64,000 bases of DNA from an uncultured Pseudomonadota bacterium (GTDB lineage Bacteria; Pseudomonadota; Alphaproteobacteria; Rs-D84), in assembly GCA_949290785.1 (NCBI GenBank), contig CASETE010000006.1, positions 1-64,000 on the forward strand, in the 5' to 3' direction. The first letter of the stretch is position 1; each line of letters begins with the position of its first letter. The notes below the pieces were generated by a model that saw only the letters and a program-made list of their open reading frames with translations, did no database searches and was not told the origin of the DNA. The position numbers and the translations under genes are program-made. Of this stretch, positions 1 to 8,002 are shown piece by piece.

Positions 1-348
1 GGGGATTGCGATAAAAATAAGTTTATTATAGAGTGTAGTGATAAATCTATATTTCCGCTATTTCAGAGAAATAATTTTGAAGATTTTTTGATTTGTCATT
101 TAGGAGAAGAGGAGCTTACAAGATGGATTGATATTGTTGCTAGCTATCCTAGAGTTATGACAGGCAAGGAAGTAATGGCGGAAATAGTAAAAATTATCCC
201 AAATTATAGAAAAGGTTCTATTCCGAGAGATATATTTAATACGGTTTTCTCTATTACTTCTATACAGAGAGCTATTAGCAATCTTACAAATAGTAGGGTT
301 CCATTTAGTTCTGATTTTGTTAGATTATTACGGAAGTTTATGAATTAG
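1..348 (+). CDS. 3' end of an unknown protein gene (5' truncated by window edge)
   Basis: The frame is open from base 1 to a TAG stop at 346-348, so this is the C-terminal ~115 residues of a longer gene; the TTG at 88 is an internal codon, not a supported start. The visible part is soluble, rich in charged and aromatic residues, with no signal peptide, membrane segment or motif I recognise. It ends about 300 bases before aspS and has no clear terminator of its own. Function unknown. Confidence 0.55.
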   Translation, partial: GDCDKNKFIIECSDKSIFPLFQRNNFEDFLICHLGEEELTRWIDIVASYPRVMTGKEVMAEIVKIIPNYRKGSIPRDIFNTVFSITSIQRAISNLTNSRVPFSSDFVRLLRKFMN

Positions 349-429
349 TGTTTGTTTGTAATAAGTTTACTAAGGCTATCATTCTTTTTAATAATGCTTG
401 CAATTCGGATAATCTCATTATAGAATCTT

Positions 430-600
430 TGCCAGATGTCCCATGATTTTATGTTCTGGGGCACCAGGTGTTTTTTGGGCGCGTCCGCAGTGATATGACT
501 GACAACCATGGAGTGGACTAAACCCGCGTTAAGTTATAAATCAGGGTGGCACCGCGCAACCTAAATTGCGCCCCTGTAATAAATCTTGTCGGGTGCCGAA
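430..600 (+). promoter_or_regulatory. T-box-like tRNA-sensing leader upstream of aspS
   Basis: Bases 543-556 match the 14-nt T-box core exactly (AGGGTGGCACCGCG). The segment 542-576 folds as a classical T-box antiterminator: helix 542-546/572-576, a 7-nt bulge TGGCACC (547-553), helix 554-559/566-571 and loop CCTAAA. The variable bulge base is C, which would pair with discriminator G73, the identity base of tRNA-Asp, fitting the downstream gene. A competing helix can form between GGCACC (548-553) and GGTGCC (592-597), which would hide the acceptor-binding bulge. No U-tract directly follows, so the output could be translational. Upstream, 432-436/455-459 forms a short hairpin with a GAU triplet in its apical loop, a possible but unproven specifier. 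The 3' core is convincing; stem I boundaries are uncertain. Confidence 0.75.
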
Positions 601-644
601 ATCCAATGTTTTCTGCCCCGATTATAAACAAAAAAGGGACCAAT

Positions 645-2414
645 ATGTTATCTTTGAAATCTAAGTATAGAACACATACTTGTGGTGAACTTAGTAAAGA
701 AAACGTCGGACAGGCTGTCGTTCTTTCTGGGTGGGTTCATCGTAAACGTGACCATGGGGCGTTATTGTTCATTGACTTGCGCGACAATTACGGCATTACC
801 CAGTGCGTTTTTGATGGCGGTAATGAAGAACTAGAAAAAATTCATCCTGAATCTGTTATTAAAATTACAGGTACAGTCGTTGCACGTGATGCATCGGCTA
901 TAAACGATAAAATACCAACAGGGGCAATAGAAGTAAAGGCGGAATCTTGGGAAGTTTTAACAAATGCAGATGTTCTGCCGTTCCAAGTGTTTGGCGATGA
1001 TGATAGCGTTGCCGAAGATTTACGATTGAAATATCGTTATATAGATTTAAGACGTGAATCTTTACATAGAAATATATTAATGCGTAACAGAATGATTAAG
1101 TTCATTCGTGATAAAATGTGGGACATGGGATTTTCAGAATTCCAAACGCCTATATTAACAGCGTCCAGCCCAGAAGGTGCACGCGACTTTATCGTGCCGT
1201 CGCGTTATCATCATGGTATGTTCTATGCACTGCCACAGGCGCCACAACAATTTAAGCAGTTATTACAAATTTCTGGGTTTGATAGATATTTCCAAATCGC
1301 GCCTTGTTTCCGTGATGAAGATTTGCGCGCGGATAGACTGTTGGAGTTCTATCAATTAGACTTAGAAATGTCTTTCGTTGATTTACCGGATATTCAGGCA
1401 GTTGGTAATGCTTTGTTGCCGGCAATAATCAAAGAATTCGTGCCAGACGCAAAAATTTGTGAGGATATACCCCATATACCGTTTGACGAAGCAATGTTAA
1501 AATACGGTTCTGATAAACCAGATTTACGTAACCCTATAATTATCTCTGATGTAACGGAAATATTCCGCGGTTCTGATTTCGGAATCTTTGCAAACGCTAT
1601 AGAGCAGGGGGCTGTTGTGCGTGCAATTCCTGCACCGAATTCTGCCGATAAGCCACGTTCTTGGTTTGATAAGTTAGGCGATTATGCTGTTAAAGAACTT
1701 GGACTTGGAGGATTAGGATATATCGTGTTTGCAGAAGAAGCCAAAGGACCCGTTGCCAAGAAACTGGATGCAGAACGCGTTGCAAAGTTACGTGAAATAT
1801 CCGGCGATAATTCTTCGTTGTTCTTTATTTGTGAAAAAGAAAGCGCTGCTGCAAAGGCGGCTGGAAAATTACGTAATAAACTTGGCGAAGATTTAAGGCT
1901 GATTGATCCAAAAGAATTTCGTTTGTGTTGGATTGAATCTTTCCCGTTCTTTGAGGAAGATGAAGAATCTCCGACAGGGTTGGCATTTACTCATAATCCG
2001 TTCTCGTTCCCGATGGCTACTTTGGAAGAGTTGAAAACAAAAGACCCGCTGTCAATTAAAGCGGCACAGTTTGATATGGTATTAAATGGTGCCGAAATAT
2101 GCAGCGGAGGATTACGTAACTTTAATCCAGACGTCATGCTGCGCTGTTTTGAAATAACAGGATATGATGAAGAAACTGTTAAAAAGAAATTCGCAGGTAT
2201 GTACACCGCGTTTCAATATGGGGCGCCGCCGCATGGTGGGTGTGCGTTCGGCTTGGACAGATTAGTACAAATTATGTTGGATGAGCCGAATTTGCGCGAA
2301 GTCGTTGCGTTCCCAACAAATCAACGCGGACAAGACTTGATGATGGGGGCCCCGGGTGAGGTCACCGAAAAACAACTGCGCGAAGTTCATATACAAGTGC
2401 GCAAGAAAGGATAG
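645..2414 (+). CDS. aspS: aspartyl-tRNA synthetase
   Basis: Class IIb synthetase charging tRNA-Asp in the cytoplasm; 589 residues, the usual bacterial length (about 590). The N-terminal OB-fold anticodon-binding domain carries GWVHRKRDHG. The catalytic core has the motif 2 region (FQIAPCFRDEDLRADR), a GAD insertion domain in the middle, and motif 3 near the end (GGCAFGLDRLV). The ATG at 645 was chosen because the protein family begins here; the frame is open back to 546, but that part lies inside the leader RNA. The gene is monocistronic between the T-box-like leader and a strong terminator, consistent with control by uncharged tRNA-Asp. Confidence 0.96.
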   Translation: MLSLKSKYRTHTCGELSKENVGQAVVLSGWVHRKRDHGALLFIDLRDNYGITQCVFDGGNEELEKIHPESVIKITGTVVARDASAINDKIPTGAIEVKAESWEVLTNADVLPFQVFGDDDSVAEDLRLKYRYIDLRRESLHRNILMRNRMIKFIRDKMWDMGFSEFQTPILTASSPEGARDFIVPSRYHHGMFYALPQAPQQFKQLLQISGFDRYFQIAPCFRDEDLRADRLLEFYQLDLEMSFVDLPDIQAVGNALLPAIIKEFVPDAKICEDIPHIPFDEAMLKYGSDKPDLRNPIIISDVTEIFRGSDFGIFANAIEQGAVVRAIPAPNSADKPRSWFDKLGDYAVKELGLGGLGYIVFAEEAKGPVAKKLDAERVAKLREISGDNSSLFFICEKESAAAKAAGKLRNKLGEDLRLIDPKEFRLCWIESFPFFEEDEESPTGLAFTHNPFSFPMATLEELKTKDPLSIKAAQFDMVLNGAEICSGGLRNFNPDVMLRCFEITGYDEETVKKKFAGMYTAFQYGAPPHGGCAFGLDRLVQIMLDEPNLREVVAFPTNQRGQDLMMGAPGEVTEKQLREVHIQVRKKG

Positions 2415-2430
2415 TCTTTGTTGATATACA

Positions 2431-2457
2431 AGACCCGCGTTCATGCGGGTCTTTTTA
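2431..2457 (+). terminator. Rho-independent terminator of aspS
   Basis: Inverted repeat AGACCCGC/GCGGGTCT with a 6-nt loop followed by a T-run, 17 bases after the aspS stop. Confidence 0.9.
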
Positions 2458-2527
2458 TTAAGAAATCAAACCTATTAAAAACAAAAAAATTCCTAGTTAT
2501 AATTTTGTTTTAAAATTGGGGGAGATT

Positions 2528-2896
2528 ATGCATAGGGCGGATATAGACGATTTGGCAAGATTATTAAGTCTTAGTCAATATCAATATGATGTATTAAAAT
2601 CAAATTATGAAAAATATGATATGTCTGGTTTAGTAAAACGGGGTGGGGTGTTGTATGCCCCTTATTTGTTGAAAACAGATAGTCTTAGTTCTTTAATCAG
2701 AACTGTGTTATATGGAAAACATGCAGACTTAATCGGGCAAAATAAAATGCTGGCGTCAGGTAAGAAAAAAATAAAATTTTACGCGGGCGGTTTTCATTGC
2801 GTTTGTTTAGGACGATTTAAATATTATGCCGATAAAAACGGTCGCGTTGTTTCACGAAATAAAGTTATGCGTGAAATATCAAATCTTAAACGCTAG
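2528..2896 (+). CDS. hypothetical protein, 122 aa
   Basis: No family recognised. The ATG at 2528 is preceded at good spacing by GGGGGAG (2518-2524), so it is preferred to the TTG at 2516. The protein is basic, predicted soluble, and lacks a signal peptide or membrane helix. The C-terminal third contains a tyrosine/phenylalanine-rich stretch (FYAGGFHCVCLGRFKYYADK) that looks like a small beta structure. It converges with the AsmA-like gene, overlapping its 3' end by 4 bases, with no terminator between. Confidence 0.7.
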   Translation: MHRADIDDLARLLSLSQYQYDVLKSNYEKYDMSGLVKRGGVLYAPYLLKTDSLSSLIRTVLYGKHADLIGQNKMLASGKKKIKFYAGGFHCVCLGRFKYYADKNGRVVSRNKVMREISNLKR

Positions 2897-5370
2897 AACT
2901 TATCGTGTGTTTTTACAAAATTACGCATAAAACCTGGGTCAAAGTTTACAACTATTTCTGATAAGGAATATGCACGCGAACCGTTGGGCGATATAGTTAA
3001 ATCTATCGGTGCAGGTTCGGGTGATGTCCCACGTAAAGTTAATTGTAGTTTTGCTTGCATAGCGTTATCGTTTATTTCTATGCTGCCATAAGCGTCTGTG
3101 TGTCGCATATACAATTCAAGAGGGGCGGTTGTTTTAAACATACCGTCTTTGTATTCGCCTATTATTCGCATAGTTTTTATTTCCGATTCTCCTTGCTCAA
3201 GCGCGCGCGATAAAGCAAATTCTGAATTCAATGTCGTTATATTTTCTGCAGATGCATAAAACTCATCAACTCCCACCCCTTTTAAATATCCGCCGGTAAA
3301 AGTTAAATCCATATTGCCGGCAATATTATAGACTATATCATGTGCGATATTCCCAGATGTTGTCATATTTATTTCTGCAGTTATCATCGTGTCACGAATG
3401 TTCAGCGGCATTTCAGAGGATAACAAGTAACCGTTTATTATAAATTTATTTAATTGGGCAAATATCTTATATTGGTTATTTGTTTTATTTATCGTTGCCA
3501 ACAAATTACCACGTGCATTGTCTGTAATAGAAAATGTTTGGATGCCCGATTTTAATGCATATACAAAGTTTTTAAACTCGTCACCGTTATAAATCAAACT
3601 GTCGGCAGATAAAGATATATTAACAGGAAGGTTAAACGGTAACATAATAGGTGATGTCGTTAAAAAAGAATTTTCTTCGTAATTATCAAGAAATTCTTGA
3701 TTCATGAACGAGTCTATATTTAATAACTTTGTATAAAGCGTTATGTTGTTGCCGTTGACGCTGCCTGTAAATTCTTGACCAGCGATTTCTATTGTTAGGT
3801 TTGATATTATATCGTCTTTATAAGTACCGGATATTATATATTCTTGGTCGTTTAATGCGCGCAGATCTATGTCCGGGAACCATTGTTTTGCGCTTTTCCC
3901 CATTATGCTAAAAGTGTTTTCGGACAGTATCAATGTCCACTGTCCTGAATTAGGAACAAATATCATTGTGTTATCTGACCATTTAAAGTCACCGGGTTCA
4001 TCGCGCATAAATTTTGGTATGTTTTTTATGTTGGGGTTTAGCCAATTCAGAGTTTTATTTTCTGCAAAAGTATATGTTGGCGCCATATAATTATCTGGTT
4101 TTATATCAAAACTGCCGCCAATGTCTGAAAATTGGAAATTTATTCGGCCCGTGTCGCCAAGTTTTTTTGCCCATTTAATTAAAGTGTCTCTTTCGGGCAT
4201 TGGCTTATCAGACTGAATGAAAATTTCAAATTTATTGTCGTTTACAGACAAACTTCCCCAATAATCGCCGTATGTATATTCGCTGCATTTCCAACGCTCT
4301 GGCGTGCCTGAAAATAGGCACATTGCTGGCTGACCTTCGTATAGTGTGGTTATCATGATATCTTTTGCGCCGTTTGCGTCTATTGTACCACCTGTCATTG
4401 CAATATCGTCTGCTATTATATTCGTGATTTGTAGTTCGTTCGTTGTACCTATCGCATCAATTTTTAAGTGCTTGAATGTGTAGTTCCCGAATTTTAAATC
4501 ACCGTAAAAATCAAGATTGAAATTCGTTCTGTAAAATATTCGCGATGGTTTTAATAAAAAAGACATATCATAAATTATGTTTTGTCCAGATAACTGAATA
4601 TTTTTTTCGCCGTTGGGAAAAAGGTCTATATTGCCCTTGAAATCATTTGCGGAAATATCTTTAAAAGAATATCCTTTGCCGCCGTCCCACTCAAATTTTG
4701 TTGTTAAACTGATGGTTGTGTCTATTTTGGGTTCAGAAAAATCAAACCACTTATTAATGTCGTTGGTTTCCATAGATATTTGTCCGCGTACCGAACCATC
4801 AGAGTATAATTGACCAGATATTTCTAATTTGTCGTTTTGATTTCTGATGAAAAATAAGTCTTTGTCAAATTCTATGTCATATTTATGTTTTTCTGTACGT
4901 ACAATGCCGACAAGGTTTCCGTTGTCAAGCGTAGCATTTTGGATTTCAAAGTATTTAGTTTTATACTTTACATAAGAATTATATATCTCAATAGGATGCG
5001 AGAATGTTTTTGGTATCAGTTTATTAATTGTTACGTTCGCCCTGTATACAGAAATCTCACCCGTCAGCGGCGCGTTATTTAAATCAAATATACTTGTTAG
5101 GGGTATTGTAAATAATAGGGCACCGATATTGCCAATCGGTATATCTACATCATGGGCAACAATCGTGGCCCGACCCAGAAGACTGAAATTTACGTTGCCA
5201 TTGATTTTTGCCTGTACACCCGTCTGTTCGTAGATTGTCTGTTCTATCTTTGGTTTCAGGTGATTAAGAGTTATCATCGGAGGAACGATAATCAAAGCAG
5301 CCAAGGCAAGACCTAGTAATCCTGCAACAGACCAAAAAATTCTACGTTTATATCTGGGTTTAAGTGCCAT
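2893..5370 (-). CDS. AsmA-like outer-membrane assembly/lipid-transport protein
   Basis: 825 residues with one N-terminal membrane anchor (about residues 12-34) followed by a long periplasmic part, the architecture of AsmA-family proteins. Right after the anchor comes the typical segment NHLKPKIEQTIYEQTGVQAK leading into amphipathic beta strands, and residues 690-800 resemble an AsmA C-terminal region (MDLTFTGGYLKGVGVDEFYA). Family members are now seen as bridge-like lipid carriers or modulators of outer-membrane biogenesis. SD AAGGA lies upstream of the ATG. Divergent from uvrB, convergent with the small gene at 2528. Which AsmA paralogue it is cannot be decided here. Confidence 0.82.
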   Translation of the reverse strand: MALKPRYKRRIFWSVAGLLGLALAALIIVPPMITLNHLKPKIEQTIYEQTGVQAKINGNVNFSLLGRATIVAHDVDIPIGNIGALLFTIPLTSIFDLNNAPLTGEISVYRANVTINKLIPKTFSHPIEIYNSYVKYKTKYFEIQNATLDNGNLVGIVRTEKHKYDIEFDKDLFFIRNQNDKLEISGQLYSDGSVRGQISMETNDINKWFDFSEPKIDTTISLTTKFEWDGGKGYSFKDISANDFKGNIDLFPNGEKNIQLSGQNIIYDMSFLLKPSRIFYRTNFNLDFYGDLKFGNYTFKHLKIDAIGTTNELQITNIIADDIAMTGGTIDANGAKDIMITTLYEGQPAMCLFSGTPERWKCSEYTYGDYWGSLSVNDNKFEIFIQSDKPMPERDTLIKWAKKLGDTGRINFQFSDIGGSFDIKPDNYMAPTYTFAENKTLNWLNPNIKNIPKFMRDEPGDFKWSDNTMIFVPNSGQWTLILSENTFSIMGKSAKQWFPDIDLRALNDQEYIISGTYKDDIISNLTIEIAGQEFTGSVNGNNITLYTKLLNIDSFMNQEFLDNYEENSFLTTSPIMLPFNLPVNISLSADSLIYNGDEFKNFVYALKSGIQTFSITDNARGNLLATINKTNNQYKIFAQLNKFIINGYLLSSEMPLNIRDTMITAEINMTTSGNIAHDIVYNIAGNMDLTFTGGYLKGVGVDEFYASAENITTLNSEFALSRALEQGESEIKTMRIIGEYKDGMFKTTAPLELYMRHTDAYGSIEINDNAMQAKLQLTLRGTSPEPAPIDLTISPNGSRAYSLSEIVVNFDPGFMRNFVKTHDKF

Positions 5371-5381
5371 TCTCTCTATCC

Positions 5382-5409
5382 TTGTATTTTGATTATAATG
5401 AATTATATT
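5382..5409 (+). promoter_or_regulatory. uvrB promoter, leaderless configuration
   Basis: TTGTAT (5382-5387), a 16-nt spacer and TATATT (5404-5409) lie exactly 7 nt before the GTG start at 5417, so transcription should begin at or next to the start codon. There is no Shine-Dalgarno sequence. Confidence 0.5.
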
Positions 5410-5416
5410 ATCATTT

Positions 5417-7405
5417 GTGAATAAAAAAATATTTGATCTTGAAAGTAGTTATAAACCTATGGGTGATCAACCACAGGCTATTTCTGAACTTGTCTCTGGC
5501 GTTCGCGAGGGCAGGCGCAGTCAGGTTTTGCTTGGGGTTACTGGATCAGGTAAAACGTTTACGATGGCCAACGTCATCGCCGAATTAGGAAGACCTGCCT
5601 TGATTATGGCGCCAAATAAAATTCTGGCCGCACAGTTGTATACGGAAATGAAAGGTTTTTTCCCAAGAAATCATATTGAGTATTTTGTATCTTATTATGA
5701 TTATTATCAACCAGAGGCATATCTGCCTACAACCGACACATATATTGATAAAGACGCGTCTATTAACGAGCAACTTGACCGCATGCGTCATAGTGCAACG
5801 CGTGCAATGCTGGAAGAACGAGATGTCGTTGTCGTTTCTTCGGTGTCTTCTATTTATGGTATGGGGTCGCCAGAACAATACGCTGGCATGAAGTTAGTTC
5901 TGCATGCCGGGGATAAAATTAGCATGGCAGATGTAATGCATTCTTTGGTGGATATTCAATATAAACGTAATGATATGAATTTTGAACGTGGAACCTTTCG
6001 TGTCAGGGGGGATACTTTGGATTTATTCCCGTCACATTCGCAGGATAGGGCTTGGAAATTGTCTTTTTGGGGCGATGAAATAGAAGAAATATGGGAATTT
6101 GATACACTGACAGGTGCCAAATTACAAAAATTGGACAGAGTTGCAATATACCCGAATACGCATTATGCTACACCGATGCCTTCAATTTTGCAGGCCATAG
6201 GACAAATAAAAAAAGACCTAAAAGAACGTTTGGAATATTTCCATGAAAATATGAAATATATAGAAGAACAGCGTCTGCGTGAACGCGTTAATTTTGATAT
6301 TGAAATGATGGAGTCTACTGGTACGTGTCGCGGCATTGAAAATTATTCTAGGTATTTATCTGGCAGATTACCCGGACAACCGCCACCGACTTTGTTTGAA
6401 TATTTACCAAAAGATGCGGTTTTGTTTATTGATGAAAGTCATGTGACTGTGCCACAGATTTCTGCTATGTCACGCGGGGATAGGGCGCGAAAGGAAACCT
6501 TGTCGCAATATGGTTTCAGGCTGCCGGCGTGCATAGATAACAGACCGCTTACTTTTGAAGAATGGGATTCTTTACGTCCACAGACTATATTCGTATCGGC
6601 AACGCCCGCAGAATGGGAACTAAAACAATCTGGGGGTATCGTTTCAGAACAGGTAATTAGGCCAACCGGGTTATTAGACCCCGTGTGTGAAGTGCGACCA
6701 ACCGCCCATCAGGTAGATGATTTGTTGGACGAAGTAAAAAATATAAAGGGTAGGGTATTGGTAACCACTCTGACAAAAAAAATGGCGGAACAATTAACGG
6801 ACTATTTCGTTGAAAACGGCGTAAAGGCTAAATACCTGCACAGTGATATTGAAACTTTGGAAAGAATAGAGTTGCTGCGTGACTTACGATTGGGTAAATT
6901 TGATGTGTTAGTTGGTATAAACTTATTACGTGAAGGTTTGGATGTTCCAGAATGTGAATTGGTTGCCATTATGGATGCCGATAAAGAAGGATTTTTGCGT
7001 TCTACGCGTTCTTTGATTCAGACAATAGGGCGCGCGGCAAGAAATGCAAACGGCAGGGTTATTTTATACGCTGATAAAATAACAGATTCTATGCGCGATG
7101 CGCTGGACGAGACAAATAGACGTCGCGAAAAACAAATGGCGTATAACAAGGAACATAATATAACGCCAAAAACCGTTACAAAAGCAGTATTTGCAGAGGT
7201 TACAGATAAAGATGAAAAGGTTGATAAAAGAAAACGATTTGTTTATACTGTTGATGGCGTAATGGATGCGGAAACTTTGCGTAAAGAAATTAAAAAATTG
7301 ACCAAGAAAATGCGCGAAGCAGCAGAAAATCTTGAATTTGAAACGGCCGCTGATTTACGTGATGCAATCCATAAACTAGAAGATGATTTGTTGTTGTTGG
7401 AGTAG
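5417..7405 (+). CDS. uvrB: UvrABC excinuclease subunit B
   Basis: Damage-verifying helicase-like subunit of nucleotide excision repair; 662 residues, normal length. Walker [11 protein letters not shown] at about residue 40, the beta-hairpin with the [12 protein letters not shown] tyrosines at about 95-106 that clamps DNA, helicase motifs through [13 protein letters not shown], and a C-terminal UVR domain (about 620-660) that contacts UvrC. It starts with GTG; the N-terminus aligns with the family ([11 protein letters not shown]), and a -10 box lies 7 nt upstream in place of an SD. tsaE follows after 2 bases and is probably co-transcribed. Confidence 0.97.
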   Translation: MNKKIFDLESSYKPMGDQPQAISELVSGVREGRRSQVLLGVTGSGKTFTMANVIAELGRPALIMAPNKILAAQLYTEMKGFFPRNHIEYFVSYYDYYQPEAYLPTTDTYIDKDASINEQLDRMRHSATRAMLEERDVVVVSSVSSIYGMGSPEQYAGMKLVLHAGDKISMADVMHSLVDIQYKRNDMNFERGTFRVRGDTLDLFPSHSQDRAWKLSFWGDEIEEIWEFDTLTGAKLQKLDRVAIYPNTHYATPMPSILQAIGQIKKDLKERLEYFHENMKYIEEQRLRERVNFDIEMMESTGTCRGIENYSRYLSGRLPGQPPPTLFEYLPKDAVLFIDESHVTVPQISAMSRGDRARKETLSQYGFRLPACIDNRPLTFEEWDSLRPQTIFVSATPAEWELKQSGGIVSEQVIRPTGLLDPVCEVRPTAHQVDDLLDEVKNIKGRVLVTTLTKKMAEQLTDYFVENGVKAKYLHSDIETLERIELLRDLRLGKFDVLVGINLLREGLDVPECELVAIMDADKEGFLRSTRSLIQTIGRAARNANGRVILYADKITDSMRDALDETNRRREKQMAYNKEHNITPKTVTKAVFAEVTDKDEKVDKRKRFVYTVDGVMDAETLRKEIKKLTKKMREAAENLEFETAADLRDAIHKLEDDLLLLE

Positions 7406-7407
7406 AT

Positions 7408-7818
7408 ATGAATAACGAATTTATAACAAAGACAGTTTCAGAAACTCGTAATTGGGCAAAAGATTTTGCCAGGACGTTAAGCGCGCCTGTAACTGTTGCT
7501 TTACATGGCGATTTAGGAATGGGAAAGTCAGAAATTGCGCGCACTATAATTCAAACCTTGCGTGGAGAAGATACAGTTGTTCCAAGTCCAACTTTTACAA
7601 TTGTTCAAAATTATGATGGAATATCTCATTTTGATTTATACAGAATAGAGGATAAATCTGAATTAACAGAAATTGGGTTGCCGTACGCAATTGCAAACGA
7701 TATCACGTTGATTGAGTGGCCAGATATTGCAAACGATATTTTACCAAAAAATACAGTACACATTTATATAACTGAATATGAAAACGGGCGTAAAATTATT
7801 TTAAAACAGAACGTCTAA
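7408..7818 (+). CDS. tsaE: tRNA threonylcarbamoyladenosine biosynthesis ATPase TsaE
   Basis: Small P-loop ATPase needed with TsaB/TsaD/TsaC for the t6A37 modification of ANN-decoding tRNAs. 136 residues; Walker A GDLGMGKSEIARTI at about residue 34, the SPTFTIVQNY signature, HFDLYRIED, and the LIEWPD segment typical of the family. The Walker A threonine is replaced by serine, which is tolerated. It starts 2 bases after uvrB; the SD is inside the uvrB 3' end, suggesting translational coupling. Confidence 0.93.
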   Translation: MNNEFITKTVSETRNWAKDFARTLSAPVTVALHGDLGMGKSEIARTIIQTLRGEDTVVPSPTFTIVQNYDGISHFDLYRIEDKSELTEIGLPYAIANDITLIEWPDIANDILPKNTVHIYITEYENGRKIILKQNV

Positions 7819-7831
7819 GAAATCATTCTTG

Positions 7832-8002
7832 TTGTAAAAATTGTATATTCGCTTCATATTATAAGTGGTTGCTACAACAACCCGGGACGTATTAAAATAA
7901 TCTACTAACATTATGCTGATGCGTCTACTTTCTTAGTTTTTCGAAAAAACATCCCTATTGGATTCGAAAACAAAAAAGACCCGTTTATAGCGGGTCTTTT
8001 TT
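7832..8002 (+). ncRNA. candidate small RNA transcription unit between tsaE and the ftsA-rpe fusion
   Basis: About 180 bases without a gene, but with ordered structure. A weak promoter (TTGTAA at 7832-7837, TATTAT at 7857-7862, 19-nt spacer) would start an RNA near 7867. Three hairpins follow: GGTTG/CAACC (7867-7882); a long two-part hairpin (7886-7891/7920-7925 with inner 7897-7901/7910-7914); and GTTTTTCGAA/TTCGAAAAC (7936-7971). It ends with a strong terminator (7972-8002). I do not recognise tmRNA, 6S, SRP RNA or RNase P signatures. It could instead be a structured 3' UTR of tsaE. Confidence 0.35.
7972..8002. terminator. bidirectional Rho-independent terminator
   Basis: AAAAAAGACCCG/CGGGTCTTTTTT with a 7-nt loop. 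On the minus strand it overlaps the stop codon of the ftsA-rpe fusion; on the plus strand it ends the tsaE/small-RNA region. Confidence 0.88.

Noticed and set aside
546-644. N-terminal extension of aspS reading through the leader
   Set aside because: The extension overlaps the T-box core and antiterminator; family alignment and the ATG at 645 mark the real start.
7819-8000. Possible tmRNA, 6S RNA, SRP RNA or RNase P RNA
   Set aside because: None of the conserved cores of these RNAs was found; kept only as an unnamed candidate small RNA.
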